DNA of 54,519 nucleotides from Pseudomonadota bacterium (lineage in GTDB: Bacteria; Pseudomonadota; Gammaproteobacteria; Burkholderiales; Burkholderiaceae_C), in contig JAFEEF010000003.1 in the NCBI GenBank assembly GCA_018241265.1, forward strand, positions 1 through 54,519, read 5' to 3'. Below the pieces are notes generated by a model. The model saw only the letters and a program-made list of their open reading frames with translations, was not told where the DNA came from and did not search any database. Positions 53,333 through 54,519 of this stretch are shown one piece after another. Position numbers and translations under genes: made by a program. How positions within the stretch are numbered: position 1 is the stretch's first letter; each line of letters opens with the position of its first letter.

Positions 53333-54519
53333 TCAGCCGAGCTTCTGCTTCAGAAGCTCTCTCACCTGATCCGGATTGGCCTTGCCCTTGGTCGCCTTCA
53401 TCGCCGGGCCGACCAGCGCATTGAACGCCTTCTCCTTGCCGGCGCGGTATTCGTCGACCGACTTCGGGTTGGCGGCGAGTACGGCATCGATGATCGCGGC
53501 GAGTTCGCCGGTGTCGCTCGTCTGCTCCAGGCCGCGCGCTGCAATGATCTCGTCGACGCCTTGCAGGAGTCGCGTGCCGTCCTGGTTCTGCGGCGCGTTC
53601 CAGAGATCCTCGAACACCAGCTTGGCGCTGTTGTTCGAGATGACCCGGCTGGCGATACGCATCATGAGCGTGGCGAGCTCTGCGGCCGGTATCGGACACT
53701 GCTCGATCGTCAAGCCATCTGCATTGAGCCGCCGCGACACCTCTCCCATCAGCCAGTTGGCGACCAGCTTCGGCTGGCCGCTCGCCCGGGCGGCGTCCTC
53801 GAAGTAGTCCGCGAACGCCGGGCTCTGCGTCATCAGGGTCGCATCGTAGGCCGGCAGTCCGTACTCGGCCTGGAAGCGCGCCTCCATGGCATCGGGCCCC
53901 TCGTGCATCGCCGCGCGCAACGCCTCGATCCACGCGCCCGCGATCGCGAGCGGCGGCAGGTCCGGGTCGGGGAAGTAGCGGTAGTCGTGCGCGTCTTCCT
54001 TGGTGCGCATCGCGCGCGTCTCGCCGCTGTCGGCGTCGAACAGCACGGTGGCCTGCAGGACCTCGCCGCCGTCCTCGATCAGGTCGATCTGCCACTGCAC
54101 TTCGTAGTCGATCGCCTGCTGCATGAACTTGAAGCTGTTCAAGTTCTTGATCTCGCGGCGCGTGCCGAACGGCGCGCCGGGCCGGCGCACCGACACGTTG
54201 GCGTCGCAGCGGAACGAGCCCTCCTGCATGTTGCCGTCGCAGATGCCGATCCACGTGACGATCTTGTGCAGCTTCCTGGCGTACTCGACCGCTTCGGCAC
54301 TGCTGCGCATGTCGGGCTCGGACACGATCTCGAGCAGCGGCGTGCCGGCGCGGTTCAGGTCGATGCCGGTCATGCCTTGGTAGTTCCCGTGCAGCGACTT
54401 GCCGGCGTCTTCCTCGAGATGGGCGCGCGTCAGCCGCACGCTCTTCTCCTGCGATCCCACGCGAAACTTGACCGAGCCGCCCTGCACCACCGGCGTCTCG
54501 TACTGGCTGATCTGGTAGC
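53333..54519 (-). CDS. gatB: Aspartyl/glutamyl-tRNA amidotransferase subunit B, C-terminal part (5' end outside window)
   Basis: GatB belongs to the GatCAB complex that amidates Glu-tRNAGln or Asp-tRNAAsn. About 395 residues are visible; the frame is still open at the window edge ([14 protein letters not shown]), so the start lies beyond. Visible signatures: [32 protein letters not shown] (as [16 protein letters not shown]), [14 protein letters not shown]-type sequence ([17 protein letters not shown]), [15 protein letters not shown], then the YqeY-like C-terminal domain ([24 protein letters not shown], partly shown). gatC/gatA would be expected upstream. Confidence 0.96.
   Translation of the reverse strand, partial: YQISQYETPVVQGGSVKFRVGSQEKSVRLTRAHLEEDAGKSLHGNYQGMTGIDLNRAGTPLLEIVSEPDMRSSAEAVEYARKLHKIVTWIGICDGNMQEGSFRCDANVSVRRPGAPFGTRREIKNLNSFKFMQQAIDYEVQWQIDLIEDGGEVLQATVLFDADSGETRAMRTKEDAHDYRYFPDPDLPPLAIAGAWIEALRAAMHEGPDAMEARFQAEYGLPAYDATLMTQSPAFADYFEDAARASGQPKLVANWLMGEVSRRLNADGLTIEQCPIPAAELATLMMRIASRVISNNSAKLVFEDLWNAPQNQDGTRLLQGVDEIIAARGLEQTSDTGELAAIIDAVLAANPKSVDEYRAGKEKAFNALVGPAMKATKGKANPDQVRELLKQKLG

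Overview
The window looks like a chromosomal segment of a high-GC, Gram-negative betaproteobacterium, most likely of the order Burkholderiales. The reasons are the yidC-mnmE order, the Kdo/LPS genes kdsD-kdsC-lptC, a Sox thiosulfate-oxidation cluster, the acnD-prpF pair, GC-rich codon use throughout, and short ATGA/GTGA stop-start overlaps inside operons. The genus cannot be told from what is visible. No rRNA, tRNA, CRISPR array, prophage or complete insertion sequence was recognised.

Layout. 1-1870: the end of yidC, then mnmE. 1953-3426: a lower-GC sulfotransferase-like gene and a small cyclic-nucleotide-binding protein. 3449-8553: a Kef-type antiporter (minus), divergent from kdsD-kdsC-lptC-SDR. 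8569-10213: a glycine-rich RRM protein with its own terminator and promoter (minus), and a vitamin-B12-receptor-like protein. 10242-12535: marC and a GMC oxidoreductase. 12697-17360: a signalling block with a membrane-anchored receiver, an ECF sigma factor, an OmpR/histidine-kinase pair, a structured RNA candidate (16246-16433) and an HDOD protein. 17427-19662: soxYZAX, followed by a convergent Wzi-like outer-membrane protein. 21170-21512: two doubtful small ORFs. 21698-25385: a YejBEF-like peptide ABC transporter (minus). Across a 50-bp palindrome lie four consecutive paralogous peptide-binding proteins (25573-32891, plus).

32937-40321: acetoacetyl-CoA synthetase with an in-frame palindromic insert, acnD-prpF (methylcitrate cycle), an arylamine N-acetyltransferase and a flavin reductase. 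40591-42591: an ECF sigma factor that stops inside region 4, and an AmpG-like MFS transporter. 42738-49551: a second signalling block with a solitary ABC-type periplasmic binding protein, histidine kinase, single-domain receiver, receiver-cyclase, Crp/Fnr regulator and two tandem LuxR-type paralogs. 49691-54519: a carboxylesterase, a VapBC-type toxin-antitoxin pair with a palindromic operator, xth divergent from pyrE, a DUF4124 protein and the 3' part of gatB.

The most unusual points are the structured, terminator-ended RNA before the HDOD gene, the four-receptor/one-transporter arrangement with its intergenic palindrome, the palindrome embedded in the acetoacetyl-CoA synthetase gene, and the sigma factor without its recognition helix. 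Functions are inferred from recognisable motifs and neighbourhood only; no database search was possible.
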